A stretch of DNA of 64,000 bases, taken from the NCBI RefSeq assembly GCF_000189635.1, contig NW_002475968.1:62001-126000 (forward strand), in the 5' to 3' direction. The position numbers were made by a program, and so were the translations under genes. Positions 27,801-40,500 of this stretch are shown in pieces. This DNA comes from Tetrahymena thermophila SB210 (Eukaryota; Ciliophora; Oligohymenophorea; Hymenostomatida; Tetrahymenidae). Positions within the stretch are counted from its first letter, which is position 1, and each line of letters begins with the position of its first letter. The notes under the pieces are model-generated. The model did no database searches. It was not told the DNA's origin and saw nothing but the letters and a program-made list of their open reading frames with translations.

Positions 27801-28828
27801 GAGTTAATTTTAGAGAAAGCTTCATTTAGGGGATTGATTTTCCATCAAGGAAGTCTGAATCTATAAAGAAACTTTTCTCATATGAATCTAAAATTATCAA
27901 ATCAGCTGGAGCTCTTTGTCCTGCTTCTACTTTAATAATATCACCAAGCTTTGATTAGATTATAAAATTGTTTAAATATTACATAAAAACAATTATATGC
28001 TTATTTATTATTATTACTTCAATATTTTTCCACTGAATACTTTTAGGCTGTATCGTTTTATTATGATCTTTATTATTCTAACAATTTAAAATTAATTAGT
28101 ATTTGAATATTAATAATTAAAAAAGCATACTAGTTTATCTATCTTTTAATTATTATAGAGATCATCGTGCTGCGAGTATTGTCTGGCAGTATAGATGACC
28201 TTCCATACATGAATGAATACTGATATAATATAAGGTACAAAAATCGAAAAGAAAGTGTAAGAACTGCATTAAGGCCTATATAACAGAAATAGCATAACGA
28301 TTAAATACATTAAATAAATCCATTTTCTGTAAGTAACCTACTTAAGCATTTATAAAATTTAAACCTATTTATAGATTATTAATATTTAAGTTCTCAATTT
28401 CATTTTAAAATATGCAATTTTTACTGCAAGATCCCACGAAACTATGACATTTTTGTAATTGTTTTAACTTAGAACAGATTAAATGATCCCCTTCTTAAAA
28501 TGTATCTTTTTATTAATAAATTATATTTTATTTAAAGTCAGGGCAAAAACTATTTGAAAAGCATTATATTGCATAATATCTAGCTATTTAATTTAAAGCA
28601 TTCATTAATTAAAATGCTTTTTGCTACATTTTAGAACTTAATTAATCATATATATTGATGAGTGAATTTATTTATTACAATACGCTCTTAGATTTTTGCT
28701 TAACGAGCTTTCGAATGGCAGTTGCAACTACAATCATTCTATTCCTGATCTATTTTGTGCTTCTAAATCATTTACTCATAAAGGGTTTATGTTCCCTCTT
28801 ATTAATTATAGAAGCTTCCTCCTTTCAT
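15899..28828 (-). CDS. guanylyl cyclase with N-terminal P4-ATPase-like domain
   Basis: A giant multi-exon gene read leftward from ATG 28828 to TGA 15901-15899, roughly 3500-3900 residues. The N-terminal half is a P4-type (lipid-flippase-like) ATPase module: TM1 block LFNVFNRYAISVIQALMQF (about 28300), TM2 (28150-28230), actuator block LGDIIKVEAG...DGKS (27830-27960), NTVLHNTKW, phosphorylation-site block FFDKTQTLTQNN (about 26685-26710), a 2-kb Gln/Asn/Ser-rich insertion (24.7-26.6 kb), LSGDSHEYVMQTA, hinge IGDGYND (22156-22175), then PDFSLIQQFLF and the TM5-10 region (20.9-22.0 kb). The C-terminal half is a twelve-TM class III cyclase. C1 (18.6-19.15 kb) carries IETVGKTYM and FSLIGDTVNTTSR. 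A Ser/Gln-rich linker and second TM set follow (16.6-18.5 kb). C2 (15.9-16.6 kb) carries ADIAGFT, YTIGDCYMVLG and GGVIGTDIVRYDVYGKS. Glu in IETVG and Ser in FSLIG replace the Lys/Asp pair of adenylyl cyclases, arguing for GTP. Membrane protein making cGMP. Exon borders are only partly resolved. Confidence 0.88.
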
Positions 28829-30005
28829 TGTAGCTTGATTGAAAAATAATATAAATTTGAAATATATATTTTGTTAATGCTATACTAATATTTATATATA
28901 TTATCTTTTATTTTGTTGTAAAAAATTAAACTAAAAGCAAAAAAAAAACAAGAATTACTAAATTTCCTAATATTATGATAATATCATTATTTGTGTTTGA
29001 TTGTTTGTTTGCTTGTTTATCACAATTAAAGACATAACATCAATTTAAAACAGTTAATTCAACTAGCAAGTAAATTTATTATTTGCTTTTTCAAATAGCC
29101 TGTCTATCAATAAATATTTAATTAATACAAAAAAATATCCATCCAACCATAGAAGTGTTAACTTATCTTTGTTAGCATTTTTTCAAAAATAATATCTTCA
29201 CATTTCTCTTATTCTAATATTATTCTTATACCTAAACTCACTACTTTTTTAAGTATAGAAGCATCCTTCAATTACAGATTAAAGTTTCTAATTAAATTAT
29301 TAATTTCATTTTTAGCTTAAAACGTAATAAATTTTCCTTTTAAAAAACTAACTAATAAATAAAAACTGAATAACTTCGCATCTATTTCTAGAATAGAAAA
29401 AATACATTTATTCTTATTTGTAAAAGTAAAAAGACATTTTGTTGTATTTTAAGAGCTTCTATATCTTCTTCAATCCAATACTTTTTCTACTTTTTAAAAG
29501 AGTTTGACTAAAATTTTGTATCCAGAATTATCAAATAAAAATAAATATAAAATAATTTTAAATTTAGGATTTGCTCTCTAAGGTACTTTAACTTTATTTA
29601 ATTATACATTATATTAATTGATAAATAAACTATTTATACTTCAATAATTTAAAACATAAAATAAATGTAGAATTTTAAATTAAAAAAATAGGAAAATAAA
29701 AAAAGATTTATCTATTCAATAAAAAATTAAAATTATTATTTTAATATTGAAATACAGAAAAAATTCATTCTATAAAGTTAATCTGATAAACAGTGTATTT
29801 CATTTATGAAACGAAGATACGTCATTAATTTGCAAATAGAGAGAAGATATTAGTCAATTTTCTAAGTTAAAATTAAAATAATCAATTCAACAGGATAAAA
29901 ATCTGTATTTTGTTTATTGATAAGTGACTACCTTCTAACAATTTTAATATTTATTTATTTAATTTAAATTTGCTTATATTCAAAATATCAAAAAAAAACA
30001 AAACT

Positions 30006-30030
30006 AAGCAAGCAAGCAAGAAAGCATGCA
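30006..30030. repeat. (AGCA)n tetranucleotide repeat
   Basis: Tandem AGCA/AGAA units, same repeat class as at 6909 and 55888. Confidence 0.75.
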
Positions 30031-30087
30031 TGAAAAAAATAAATAAAACAAGCATCCTATGAATCATTTCTACAAAATTATTTGTTT

Positions 30088-30182
30088 AAATGACCTTGTG
30101 GGGATGCAAAATAAAAACTTAAAGATTGTCCAGGTCGTTATAGATCATAATTTTATAGCGATGGTTCCAAGATCTTACAATT
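30088..30182 (+). ncRNA. candidate hairpin-hinge-hairpin-ACA RNA
   Basis: A locally G/C-richer island. TGACCT (30091-30096) can pair with AGGTC (about 30132-30136), closing a first hairpin. The hinge contains AGATCA, which fits the H-box pattern ANANNA. AGATC and GATCT (about 30170-30175) close a second hairpin, and ACA follows two bases later (30177-30179). That order is the layout of H/ACA guide RNAs. The stems are short, pairing was judged by eye, and the island sits among broken coding frames, so it could also be a relic exon. No target rRNA site was tested. Confidence 0.22.
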
Positions 30183-31574
30183 ATCATTAAAAAATGATAT
30201 TATTAAAGAAGTATGCAACAAAAGCTTGCTTTCTTTAATTTAAAATTGTTCTTTTATTCAAATATAATAATAATTTTTTGTTTAAAAATAATTTACTATC
30301 AAATATTTCATTATTTATTCCACATTAAAAAATATTAATTCTACTTTGACTGATTTATCAATAGAATCAATCTAAATAAATGTTTTTAAAAGAGATAAAT
30401 GTCAATACATTTAATACTTAAAATAGCCAAGCTAATTTAATCTATTATACAAACAAGAAATTTCTCATTAATATCAAATCAAAAAGCTGTATAAATTGAA
30501 GCTGTTTCAAAGTTTTCATTCATTAATTTTTGTAAAACATTCCATTATTATAATATGATAAAATCAAAAAAATATTAGCAATTAATATAGAAAATGTTTT
30601 AATAATCAAAAATTTATTCTGTTTCTTCAATTTGTTGTGCAATTCTTAGCCAAATTAATGATCAACTTTAATATTTAAAAAATTATTTATCATTAAAGAT
30701 TAGATTTTAACCATTTCTTAGTCAATCAATTACTATATTTTTTCTCTATGTTTGATGAAAAAAGATATCTTTCTCATAAGAAAATAAAATAAGATAAATT
30801 TAAATAAAAATAATTTGTATATTTTTAAATATTTATTTTTCAAAAAATAATAGATAGATTTCAATAGATTATTTGCCAAATAAATATTTTTTGCTAGCTA
30901 TTTTATTTTTTATATTAATTTATCCATTTTATTTATGAGAAAATTTAGTTTAAAATTATTAATCTTGCCTTCCATAAGATTTTTGAAAATATTTACTTTA
31001 TATGCATTTTTTAAGATTTTCTTCTCTAAAGTATTTTTAACTCTTTTTATTATTAAATCAATTTTAAACTTTTTACATTTATGTTAAAATAGTGGTAATT
31101 TAAATTGATTAGCTTATACATATAAATATTTTTAAGTTTAATTATAAAAACAACAAGGAATTTTCTTCTTCATATTTTTTTTTGAATTTACTTTGCTAAA
31201 TACAATAAAGTATTATATATTTTTATGAATTTACTTCCATAATATTTTTGATACTTATTAAGATAAATATAAATAATTTTCTTATATTTAACCTTTTTAT
31301 AAATTTAAGCTATTGCAACTTTTAGCATACAAATACATAAAATAATATCTTGCATAAAAGAAGATAAAAAAAAAGTTTACAATCAAAATATTACAATAAT
31401 TAAATTGGCAAAGAAATAAATACAAAATTTTGATAATTTCTAAATAAATTTACTTGATAATCTTTATAAATATTTAGTAAATTATATAATAATTTATTTT
31501 TAATTTCACAAAGAAATAAAACATTTATATAAATGACTCTATAATTAAATTGTTTATTTATAATCTTCATATTT

Positions 31575-34500
31575 TCATATTTTGATCTTTTTGCTAGTTT
31601 CTGATTAGAGAAGAGAAGTATAATATGATTATAAGTATTCAAATGATATTTGGAGTATATCAAAGTAGTCATATTTGAAATATTTTTTAAATTGTAAAGC
31701 AGGCTTGAATTCATTTATATTCTTTCCATCAATACCTTATAAGATAAGTGAGATAAATCTGCTTTGAGACTCGAAATCCATTTGAGAAAAGTCTTTATTC
31801 AGTTAAAACTCAACAAGGTTTAGCTTTGATTTCTAAACACGAGGTACAAGATTTTGAATGTCCTTAAGTAGGTTTGATTTTTCTCTTTGACTTTTTAGAG
31901 ATATAAATGGTAGCTTAGATTTTTCTATATTAGTAAATATTTCACACATTTCATTTCCTTTGCTTTCATTCAAGTATTTTTCTAACAAAACTTTCAGGCT
32001 TACTTAACCTTCTTCTTACTGATTAGAATTCTTATTCATATCTTTATACTTTTGATATTTAAAAACCTATTCTAATGTTAAATTACATGTTAGTTTGGCA
32101 CATAAATACATGGTATCTAAATCATTAATTTGTTTTTCCTCTTAGAATCTTATTTATTCAAACAGCTTATCAAGTATTTAATCAATGTTAGGCTTAATTG
32201 TAAGCAAAGCCAATTCTTCTTTCACCTCATATTGTAGTTTTTTCTCAGCATTAAGCTTCTTCAAAGAGCGATTTAACTCTTAACTAGTCATTTGCAATTC
32301 AGTTGCTAAATCTAATATGCTGAATGTGATAGTAGTTTTATTTTAATTATTCTTCAATAGGGTACTTACAATTTTGTTGTTGGCTAACTAATTTTTTTAA
32401 ATCATTTTTACCACTCCTTAGAAAGGCATAATTTGAACCTATTTTTATTAAATTAAAAGGAGTTAGTAATTTTAGTAAATAGTAAAATTATTTCATGTTA
32501 GTTTATCAATTATTACTTAAATCAAACAAATTTGATTAATTTATTTACCAAACTATTTTTTTCTTAAATATATAAAAAAATGTTAATAAAAATTTTTCAT
32601 AAAAATTACCTAATCTGCTGCTATGTAAGAGAGTATTTTTATAAGGACTTCACGCTTGATGCAGTTTTCATTAATAAATTTAGTAATTTATATTTACTTT
32701 ATGTTAGCTTCTTACTCATTTTCGAGATTAAATTCATCTTCATCTTTCATAAAGTTATTATAGTGTTCTTATATTTTTTATTCTGTTTCATCTAAGACAA
32801 CATTAAAGAAGAAATCATCAGAAATAGCTGGACCAGCTTTCTTCTTATTTTAAGTACCATCAGTTCCATTACTATTCAATGTTTTAAGTACTGTCTGAAT
32901 CAATTTTTTCTCAGTTAATTCTTGTACCATGTCAGAACGTATTTCGAAAAAGTCTAGCTCTGTTAAAAAGCCACAAGCGAATTTTTCGTAAATGAATCCT
33001 TTTTAGATGTGATAATACTGATATCCATTCAAATCATTAACATAAGAAGTGACACTTCTAGGTATATGATAATGAATATAATATTGAACTATTTACTTTA
33101 TTTATTTTGGAATATATTATCCATTGTAACAGCAAAGAATTTCAAATTAATCTTTAGAAAAAAGCTACTAAATTTAATCTTGCTTTTAGCTATTGTATGC
33201 TTGCATTTTTAATCCTTTTTAATTAAAACTGGAGACTATCTCCTCTATTTTTTTGCTCTTATCTATGTACATAATAACTTTCTTCAAATTGTTTTTTCTT
33301 ATAAAATTAATAAGACTCTTTTCCTTGTCGCTTTCAAATGTCCAATTAATATTAGAAAAATCAAATCCATAAAGACCGATTTACTCATCTATGTTGACAA
33401 GCGTATATTTTTCGCAAATTTAATTGACTTACTCTAAAGTTTTGAATGTCATTGTATGGAAAAGATGGTATCTTTATATATTATAAATTTCATTGATTTC
33501 AAGTATTTTGTCTGTCATATCTTCATAAATTATCATTTTAATTTAATCTCTCATAAATTTATATTGTTCTTACAATAAGTACTCTTATTGAATGAACAAA
33601 AGCTTTATCTTTCTTTCCATCAATAGATTTTAAACCTAAACTAAAGTTTCAACTCCCATTAGAGAATTTATGCAAGCCCAGCTGACCTAATAATTTAATT
33701 ATAAATATTATTACTTTTTTACAAATTTTAAAAATAAAAATTTTATACTTATTTGTTCATTTTAGATCTGAGTGTCATAAATTAATTTGTTACAACAACT
33801 ATGAAGTGATTAGGTATCGAGTCATCAAGTAAAGCAAGTGATTGATAAAAAATATTTTTTCCACTTTGATTTAGCATGAATTTGCAAACATTTTTATCTA
33901 AATTGTAAATATTTTCAATCAACTAACATTAATTCCTATTGTGCTTAGGAATACCTAGTGTTTGTGCGATTTTTGCAAGATCTCCTTAAATAGAAATTCT
34001 TTTTTAAGTAGTAGAAGAATTTTGTAAGTTTTTGCTTTCATATTCTTCATTTTCTAAATCAAATCTACTTAAGTTAACACTTGAAATTGATAAATCATCT
34101 CTCATTGCAGATTTTGGAAGACTTAATCCCTGCCTAAGTGGACTTTTACCTTTAGGCTTTTCTATTTGATTTTAAGGTAAATTTAATCCTTGTCTTCCAG
34201 GACTTTTAGAATTAGAACGATCCCTAATGAGATTACTCTTCAATGTTTTTTTGTCATTATTTAAAGAAGATAGAACAGGCGATTTTAATACATTGTTTCT
34301 ATTTGAAATGACTGTGTATGAACTTGGAGCTTTTGCTGGATTCTTTTTTTCATCAATTTATAAAACAACTTAGTGATTTAGTGGAGTTCTCATTTTTAAT
34401 TCAGAACTCATTTATAATTTGCTATTCTCATTACTAGAATTTAGCTAAGATGATATATTGCTATTTGATGTATTTTGTGTTAATTCTTCTTTAGGTTCTA

Positions 34501-37500
34501 CCAATTTTTAATCATCAGCAATTTTAAGCTTGCTCTAGTAAAGTTGCTAAAATTAGCTATCTGTATTTATTTAAGTCGCTTCAGCTTCGCTTTTCTTATT
34601 CGATTAAAGGAAATTTATTCTTTTTGGTGTTATTCCAAATGACTCATTAGAAAATTATGTTTATGCTCCTCCACAATCAGAAATAGCTTTAGCATTGCTA
34701 GGAGTAAATATGTTTGTAACTATAAGACTATTTCTTTAGTCAGAGCTAATTTAAAAGCCGCTTTCCTATAGTTTTTTATCAGATTCGCGTTTTATTCTTT
34801 CAAAAATATTTTCAGAATTATTTCCAAAAGAATAATTTTTATCAGCACTCTCTATCTATTCTATTTCTTACTTCTCTTAAATATTATCTCCATTTAAGAA
34901 ATTATCTTTTTATGAGCTTTTTTAAATAAGAAACTAGTCCATTTAAGACAAAACATTATTGTTTATGTTAACAATATCAAATATTTATTTTTTTTCAAGA
35001 GATAAATTTTTTCTCTCATTATGATCTTGTTCTTTTTAAAATAAGCTTTGGTCACTTCTTAATTATAAACATTAATTTTGTTTATCTTCTTATTAAACTT
35101 AGGTTAATTTGCTATTCGTAGATAATACAATATCTACATTTTCATTTTTTATCTCAGAGTTAGGTACAGTTGATTAGTTTTTTAAATCAGAGAGTCCTTT
35201 TTATTTTAAAAACTTTTCCATATCAAGCATAACACTTCCAATATTAGTATTGGCATCTCCTAATTTAATTTCACTCTTATATGACTATTCTTCTTTTTTA
35301 TCATTTGAAATATTTTATTTCATTTCAAGGATTTCAAGGGAATTTGGTGAGCTTTTCTTTATAAATTCTGCAGAATATTCTTTTTCATCAAATTCTTTTT
35401 TTAAATCTACGTCAGATATTTTCTAATAATCGGATTCTTTTTGAATAGTTTATTTCTAATTAATATAATCCAAAATATCTAAATTATTTGGGATTTGCCA
35501 TTCAGTTTCTTTTGTTTTTGGACTATCCTATTATTTTATTTTATCATCATTGTTATATTAGCTTTCTTTTTATTAATTTTAATCAAGAATCTAATCGAAT
35601 TAGTCTTAGTTAAGGTGATCTGGTTACTCATCAATTTGTGTTTCTATTTCCATAGCATCTTCTTATTAATCTTCATGGTTATTATTTTCGTTTTCAACTT
35701 CAATTTATGACATATCATCTGATTTTTCTTAAATTTTTATTTAATTATTTGAGTTGCTTAACAATATTTACTCTCCATCAGCTTAAAATTTAGAATCTAT
35801 TTATTAATGATTTTAATCTGATTTTGCTTCAATTTAGTTGCTATTTAATATTTACTCATTTTATTGTTCAATAACTATATTATTCAAGTTATTGCTAAAT
35901 GTTTAATGAGTTGGATCATCTTTTTCATTAGAAATATCAACAACTTATTGTATTTCTTCACTTTATAATAAAATATGTTTGCAATCTTCATCATGTTTGA
36001 TAATAGATGTTACTTATTTCTCTTCTTAAATTTCTAATTGGTTAGAGGTATCAATCACTAATTCACTTTTATCATTTTCCTCTATTTTTTGTTATTTTTC
36101 TTCACCTTATATTTTTTATGATGCTTATTGATCGATCAATTATTATTTTGATGGTTCCGAAAATTCTTCTTTTTATTCTCTTTATTAAGCTGATTATTCA
36201 TGTAATGATTGTTCAACAGATTCTTATTGTTTATCATCAATCACTTTTTATTATTATTAAACTTCATTAACGCATTAAAATATTTATTAATTTTATTCTA
36301 CAATTAATTTTTATTATAAATCTTCTTCAATATGTGATTATTATAATAATTTTTCCTCTTCTTAGATTTATGTGTTTAATTAAATAGATTATTAACTAAC
36401 CTATTGCTATTATTATTCATCAATTTCTTTTCCTTATTATTCTATTTCTTATTCTAATTATTAAACCTCATAAACACAATTTTATTATTATTTTTGATCA
36501 ATCGATATTGATTAATCATTTTCAACAATATTTTGTATTTATTCAACATGATATTATTCTTATATTTATGATTATTATTAATTTTTTTATTCAGTTATTT
36601 ATGAACTTACTTGATCAACAATTTATTCATCTTCAACTTATATTTGTTATTTTAGTTCAGATATCTATTGTTTTGCATCAACTTGTAAATATCGATTTAC
36701 TTCAGATTAAGTTGTTTATTATTCTTTAGCTTCTACATATTGTTATTGCTTTTGCATTAAGATTGATTATTGTTCTTATTCATGAATAGATTGTTGATTT
36801 ACTTCTATAATTTCATGTTTATTTATCTCAGGTAATTAATCTTTTAATTCAGTAATCTATTGTTCTTTTTCTTCAACTTAAATTTATTATTTTTCATTTG
36901 ATTGTTATTAGTTTTCACTAGCTACCTCTTTAGATAAAATATCAACTTAAGTATAAATTTATTACTCATCATTTTAAAAATCTAATTGTTCGATATCATT
37001 TTATTCTTTATTTTCTTCAATTTGTTCAGTTTATTTTAATAAATTATGTTAATTAATTTGATTAATATTCACATTTAATTCTGTTATCTATTCAAGATTT
37101 TCTTAAACTAAGCTATTTTATTAATTTTATGTTTCAATATTTTCTATTTATTTATTATTTTGATCTTAAATAGCATACTCTTCAAATTAATTAAGTTAAT
37201 TATGATTAATATTTTATATTTATTCATTTTATTGTTCAAATGTATTCTAAACTTTATCATTTGATACTTCAACCAATTAATCAGAATCATTTATTAAGTT
37301 TTCTTATTCTATTTAATCAAGTTATTAATTCTCATTTTAAATATTTAAGATCTATTAGTGCTCATTTTGTTAGAAATTGACTTCCTAAGAGTCATTTGAT
37401 TATGAAGAAGAAGAAGAATCATCAATGATTTTAAGTAATTAAGAGTTAATTTAATGCTATTCTTGTTAGTTTATTTCTTTATCATTATCTTGTATTTAGC

Positions 37501-40500
37501 ATGTTTTAATTTCTGATTATTCATCTTTTGGTTAAATATCATTTTACAAATTATTAATAACTTGATTATTATCTTTCAAGTTCATTTCAATTTATATCTC
37601 TTATTATGAGTTAGATTCTTAAACTTCATTTAATTATTAGTTATTTTAATTTTCAATAAAAGTTTACTAATCTTATTATTTTAATTCTTCTTTTTGAGAT
37701 TACAAATTATTTTAATCTATTTATTAATTATATTCATTTTAATTGCTAGTTTTTTCATTGATATCTAACTAATTATTTTAAGTTGATTACTATTCTAACA
37801 ACTATTAATTGTTTTTGCTCATTTCAATTTCTTTTTCTTAATCCATTTAGATATTTTATAATAAATTATTATTTTTAAAGTGATCAAGTTAGTCAATCTT
37901 ACTTACTTAAATTTCTTCTTTTTCATCTTCATCTTCCATCTTTTCAAATTCTTCTATTTAGCTTAGAATACTTGATAAACTTTTATCTTTTTGTAAGCTA
38001 CTTTTGTTCGAATCATTGAATTTTTCCATGGAATTCTTTTCATTTTGATTTTTCTCTATGCTTTCTGTTATTATTTATTATTGATTTGTTTTGCTTTAAT
38101 TTTCTTCATCGTTTTCATCTATTATTTTGTCTAATTTTTCACATTCTTCTATTTGATTGATTACTTTTGTAAGACTCTAATCTTTTTATAAACTGCTTTT
38201 ATTTGATGCAATTAGTTTTTCTACAGATTTATTATCTTATTCGGTATCTTCTTATTTAAAACTTTAACTAGTTTCTGGTTTCATCTAAGATTCTTCTATT
38301 TATACTTAATTTTTACTTTCTAATGAGATATTTGTTTAATTATTACTTATTTATTGATCAATCAAAAGATCATCTTAATTTGGGTTATTTTAAAATAAGT
38401 TATCCATTTAATTTGCCTAGCCTCTGATCTCTTCCTCTTTTTCTTCATCCATTTGTGCATTTGTTATTTCTTTTTCATTCAATATATTATTTTAATTCTA
38501 AATAGTTTCTGTTTCTATTTTTTGTTCATTCTCTTCCTCTTCTTCCATTCTATCAAGAGTATCTAAAAGTTATGATAATTTTTATGCACTTTGCTTGGAA
38601 GACTCTTTTTCTAAGCTTATTTCATTTTAATTTTATTAAGTTTAAGTTAAATTTTATTAAAAACTGGACTATTCTTCACTTTTCTATAATGATAGAGGTT
38701 GAATTTCTTGCTAAATATATTAAGAGATTTATGAAGTAGATTTAACTTAATTAGATTATAATTAACTAAATTGATTTGAGATGATTTGTTTAGTTATATT
38801 GTTTTCCTAAACTAATTAAGATTCATTTTTTAATTCTTCCTAATTATTTTATTAAGCATTTGACTCTTATTCAAAGTGATTTGTTTTGTTAATCTCTTCA
38901 TCTATATTTTAACTAGTTTATATTATTTATTATTATTCATTTAAATCTTTATTGACATATTAATCTTCATCAATAATTTTAAGCTACGATTCAACAGCTG
39001 TTTAATTTAGTTCATACTTTTAAGCTGAATTTTTATTTAGGTTTTAAGATAAATTTAAATCACTGTTTTAAATAGAGTTCAATTTTTATAAATTATCTTC
39101 AGAAATAATGTTTTATTATTTGGTTTCATTTAATTCATTTTATGGATTTTTTTCCTCAAATACAAATTAATCTTCTTAAGTTTCATATTTATCACCATTA
39201 TTTTAATTATTTTGATCATTTTTAAATTATTTGTTAGATATAATATCGTCTTAAATCTGTTTCTATTGTAAAATGGGTGATTGATGATTGATATCATAAA
39301 TTGCTTTTGTTTCTTACTTAAATAATTACTAATCTTAAGTTTATTATGAATTTGGTTGACTATTGATTTATGATAAATCTGATTCTGATGAGGAAGGGAT
39401 ATTTTCTATTATTTTAAGAATATCATTTTATTTTTAATTTTATTAAAATTTAGAGCTCAAATCATAATTATTAATAGAAGTAGAGTTATTGTCAGATATT
39501 TATTTGGGTTTATCTTAAAACTAATCCTCTTGTTTTCCCTAATTTTAAATTTCTAAGGATTTAACAGATTAAAGATTTTCTGAATTAATGCTTTAATTTG
39601 CTATTAAATCATTAACATTTGTTTAATCTTTGATCTAACAATTACTCTTTTGCAAATTATTTTCTAATTATATTATCCCTTATTTTTCATTTTCTTAAAA
39701 TATTTTTGAAGTAGTTTGATTGTTAGTAATTGTGTTTGGACCATTCTTATTTTCTTCCTTATTTGAGCTTAATTTGTTAATACTAGAAGTATTAGACTTA
39801 ATAGAAGAATCCATTTTTAGTGAGCTTTCTAAATGTTTAGGAGTAGCTATTGAATTATTAGAGAAATAACTCTTATTTGTTGAATTATTCATTTTTTATT
39901 AAATTAAATCCTTAGGATTCGCTTCAATTTCAATACACATTTCTACTTCAGCTTGCTTTGGCTTAAGTGTGCTTTTCTCTTCTACTATAATGCAATCTGG
40001 ATTGTTATCTTCATTCTTTTTTATTTATAAATTTCCTACTTAATTAGTATCTGTACTGCTTTAAATATTGGATTTTATTTTAGAAATAATCGATGTAATA
40101 CTCGAATCATGAGTCTACTTATTATTTTCTAATAATAAACTCTTATTTATACTTTATTTATTATCTGAAAAGTCTCTTATCTCGCTTTTTGTTTCTCTAT
40201 TATTTTATGACACAGGCTAAGAAGGTAATTTAATTTCTGAATTAGAAAGAGTCTAATTTAATGATTCTCTTAACTAGCTTAACCTTGAACTTATTGCGCT
40301 AAATTTATTTTCTGTTATAGCAGGCAAAGTGGATGGAGCAGTAGAAGTTGTAGATAAAGGAGTATTTATTAATGATGTTTTATTTTAATCTCTCTATAAG
40401 ATAGATGAAAATCTAGAAGAAAATGAGGAAACCATTGAAACTGATGGAACTTAATTGCTTGATGGAGTTGTTGTTACTGAAGATTAAGCTGTTGGATTTT

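Larger units (their letters stand above)
29160..30778 (-). pseudogene. possible degenerate coding region
   Basis: On the minus strand, ATG 30778 opens a frame with coding-like residues (ISFFIKHREKIQQLIDQEM; HNKLKKQNKFLIIKTF, then a hydrophobic stretch LIANIFLIL). It meets TGA near 30530. Coding-like pieces continue in other frames or past TGA: ETASIYTAF then TGA, then DINEKFLVCIIDQISLAI (30440-30510); VKVPQRANPKF and GYKILVKLFQK then WIEEDIEALK (29440-29590); KDASILKKVVSLGI and EKCEDIIFEKMLTKI (29160-29260). The pieces look like one membrane protein broken by stops and shifts, but chance frames in A/T-rich DNA lacking TGA are common. Weak call. Confidence 0.22.
28829..31574. other. spacer between cyclase start and the RecQ-like gene's 3' end
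   Basis: Mostly featureless A/T with two points of interest listed separately: broken coding-like frames on the minus strand (29160-30778) and a possible hairpin-ACA RNA (30088-30182). The right-hand 800 bases show nothing. Confidence 0.5.

Noticed and set aside
28655-28849. 64-residue hydrophobic frame on the plus strand
   Set aside because: It is the antisense of the first exon of the cyclase (MKGGSFYNQQEGTQTL start), which has much better coding character.
30150-30180. tRNA-like B-box GGTTCCAAGATC
   Set aside because: No matching A-box, no 7-bp acceptor stem and no anticodon arm at the right distance.
31400-31714. 104-residue standard-code frame on the minus strand
   Set aside because: It overlaps the C-terminal codons of the RecQ-like gene in another frame and runs into the A/T-rich 3' flank; composition is Ile/Leu/Asn/Tyr-driven.
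35495-36729. Hydrophobic plus-strand frames rich in Leu, Ile and Phe
   Set aside because: They are the antisense of Gln/Asn/Glu-rich codons of the minus-strand gene; antisense of poly-Gln in this code reads as Leu/Tyr/Ile.
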